Part shown: positions 63,274 through 64,000 of the stretch, one piece after another
Layout: the number at the start of each line of letters is the position of its first letter
How positions within the stretch are numbered: position 1 is the stretch's first letter
NCBI RefSeq assembly: GCF_017307495.1
Contig: NZ_JAFKHE010000031.1
Location: forward strand, 1 to 64,000
From: Devosia sp.
GTDB lineage: Bacteria > Pseudomonadota > Alphaproteobacteria > Rhizobiales > Devosiaceae
DNA: 64,000 nucleotides
Direction: 5' to 3'
Made by a program: the position numbers and the translations under genes
The notes under the pieces: generated by a model
Told to the model about the DNA's origin: nothing
The model's database searches: none
What the model saw: only the letters and a program-made list of their open reading frames with translations

Positions 63274-63730
63274 TCAAGCCTGTTTGTGCGGTGAGGCTTC
63301 CAGCGCATTGCCTCTTGGTCCCTTCTGGCATTGTAAGCGAGGAACTGTTGAGAGCCAGTCTGACGTCACCGCTGTGAGGTCAGGGCGCAACCTGTGTAGC
63401 AGTCACGTGTAACTCGCTCGATCCTCACGCCGCTGTGCGCTGGAATCGACTCGCGTGCGAGTATCCTTGGCTCATCCGCCTGCCATCGAGGTCAGGATCT
63501 GTCGATGGAAGTCACCTCCCACCGCCGCGTCGACGTAACGGGGGGCGGCGCCTCGATAGCGTCGGGGCGACCCCACCGGGTGCGCGTGCCAATTTGATCG
63601 AAGTTGTTCCAGAGCCACTCGCCGGTGTACTAGACCTGCTTCTACGCCCAGTCACCCGTATTGCGCATCCGATCGTTTCTAGGGCTGCGAGGTGTCTCCC
63701 TAGGACAGCTGGACAGTCGATCCAAGCCCC
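63274..63730. other. Intergenic stretch between phnE-like gene and arsR
   Basis: 457 bp without an intact gene. On the minus strand 63629-63492 reads YTGEWLWNNFDQIGTRTRWG and RPDAIEAPPP without a stop, but has stops immediately upstream; it may be a decayed gene end of unknown family. The arsR promoter should lie near 63275-63320. No RNA gene or repeat is recognised. Confidence 0.4.
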
Positions 63731-64000
63731 CTAGTGCAGCGCCGGTGCCCCGCTGATCAGCCGGCGCCGCAACCATGCCGATATTCCATCAATTGTCATT
63801 ACCATCACGACGATGAGTACAATATAGTACGTTACCTCTTCCCAATCCTTCTGCGTACTTATCGCCTGCGTTAGCAAAAGACCAATGCCGCCGCCTACAA
63901 TGGCACCAATCACTGTAGCGGACCGGGTATTGGACTCGAAATAGTATAGCAGCTGGCTCAACAGCACCGGTGTAATCTGCGGCATGACACCAAAACGCTG
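63731..64000 (-). CDS. phnE: Phosphonate-type ABC transporter permease, partial
   Basis: C-terminal part of a PhnE-family inner-membrane permease; the 5' end lies beyond the window. The last 84 residues after an internal methionine contain MPQITPVLLSQLLYYFESNT, RSATVIGAIVGGGIGLLLTQ and a final helix ending WLRRRLI, the conserved end of PhnE. The EAA-like loop would be just upstream. Phosphate/phosphonate-type transporters are often found next to ars and aio genes. The reading frame continues without a stop to base 64000. Confidence 0.88.
   Translation of the reverse strand, partial: QRFGVMPQITPVLLSQLLYYFESNTRSATVIGAIVGGGIGLLLTQAISTQKDWEEVTYYIVLIVVMVMTIDGISAWLRRRLISGAPALH

Overview
The window reads as chromosome of an alphaproteobacterium of the order Hyphomicrobiales, most like Devosia and relatives. 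Grounds: high GC with strong G/C third-position bias, a MucR/Ros regulator, an alphaproteobacterial 6S RNA between zapA and the 5-formyl-THF cyclo-ligase gene, a structured leader before serC-serA, the ruvCAB-ybgC-tolQRAB-pal-cpoB-tilS-ftsH-glmM order, and dispersed short palindromic intergenic repeats. The genus is inference.

Layout. 0.2-4.5 kb: thiamine supply, with thiamine pyrophosphokinase divergent from a TPP riboswitch that heads thiB-thiP-thiQ. 4.5-12.3 kb: a large single-pass membrane protein, purA, an EamA exporter, and serC-serA behind a leader RNA. 12.7-19.5 kb: mucR, then a compact operon of a BTAD/SARP-type regulator with TPR repeats, a 72-aa peptide behind a near-ideal ribosome binding site, a YcaO enzyme and TfuA. 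This looks like a small ribosomal-peptide (probably backbone thioamide) pathway whose peptide has no cysteine; a helical protein and two secreted proteins follow. 19.5-27 kb: a UvrD-like helicase, a YcaQ-like winged-helix protein, small secreted Cys-rich proteins, a pentapeptide-repeat protein, an outer-membrane beta-barrel and glmM. 27-40.3 kb: ftsH, tilS, the whole Tol-Pal system, ybgC and ruvCAB, with a vapBC toxin-antitoxin pair inserted between ruvA and ruvB and overlapping ruvB. 40.4-48.5 kb: two tandem GGDEF proteins, yebC, a YmdB-type phosphoesterase, 5-FCL, 6S RNA, zapA, a DUF4164-like gene, tkt (behind a possible attenuator) and gap.

48.5-60.1 kb: an arsenite-oxidation island bracketed by two diverged direct repeats of about 105 bp, the left one containing the gap terminator. 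It holds a transposase remnant, Moco genes (mog, mobA, moaA, moeA), the arsenite sensor system aioX-aioS-aioR, a consensus sigma-54 promoter, aioB-aioA and a cytochrome c. It ends in a frameshifted flavoprotein (ArsO-like) remnant cut at the right repeat. 60.2-63.3 kb: an arsenic resistance operon arsR-arsC(LMW-PTP type)-acr3-arsC(Grx type)-arsH with a perfect inverted repeat over the arsR start. The window ends inside a phnE-like permease.

How it works together: periplasmic AioX senses As(III), AioS phosphorylates AioR, and AioR activates sigma-54 RNA polymerase at aioBA. AioBA, carrying the Moco finished by Mog/MoeA/MobA, oxidises As(III) and passes electrons to the cytochrome. Internally, arsenate is reduced by two unrelated ArsC enzymes and As(III) leaves through Acr3 under ArsR control.
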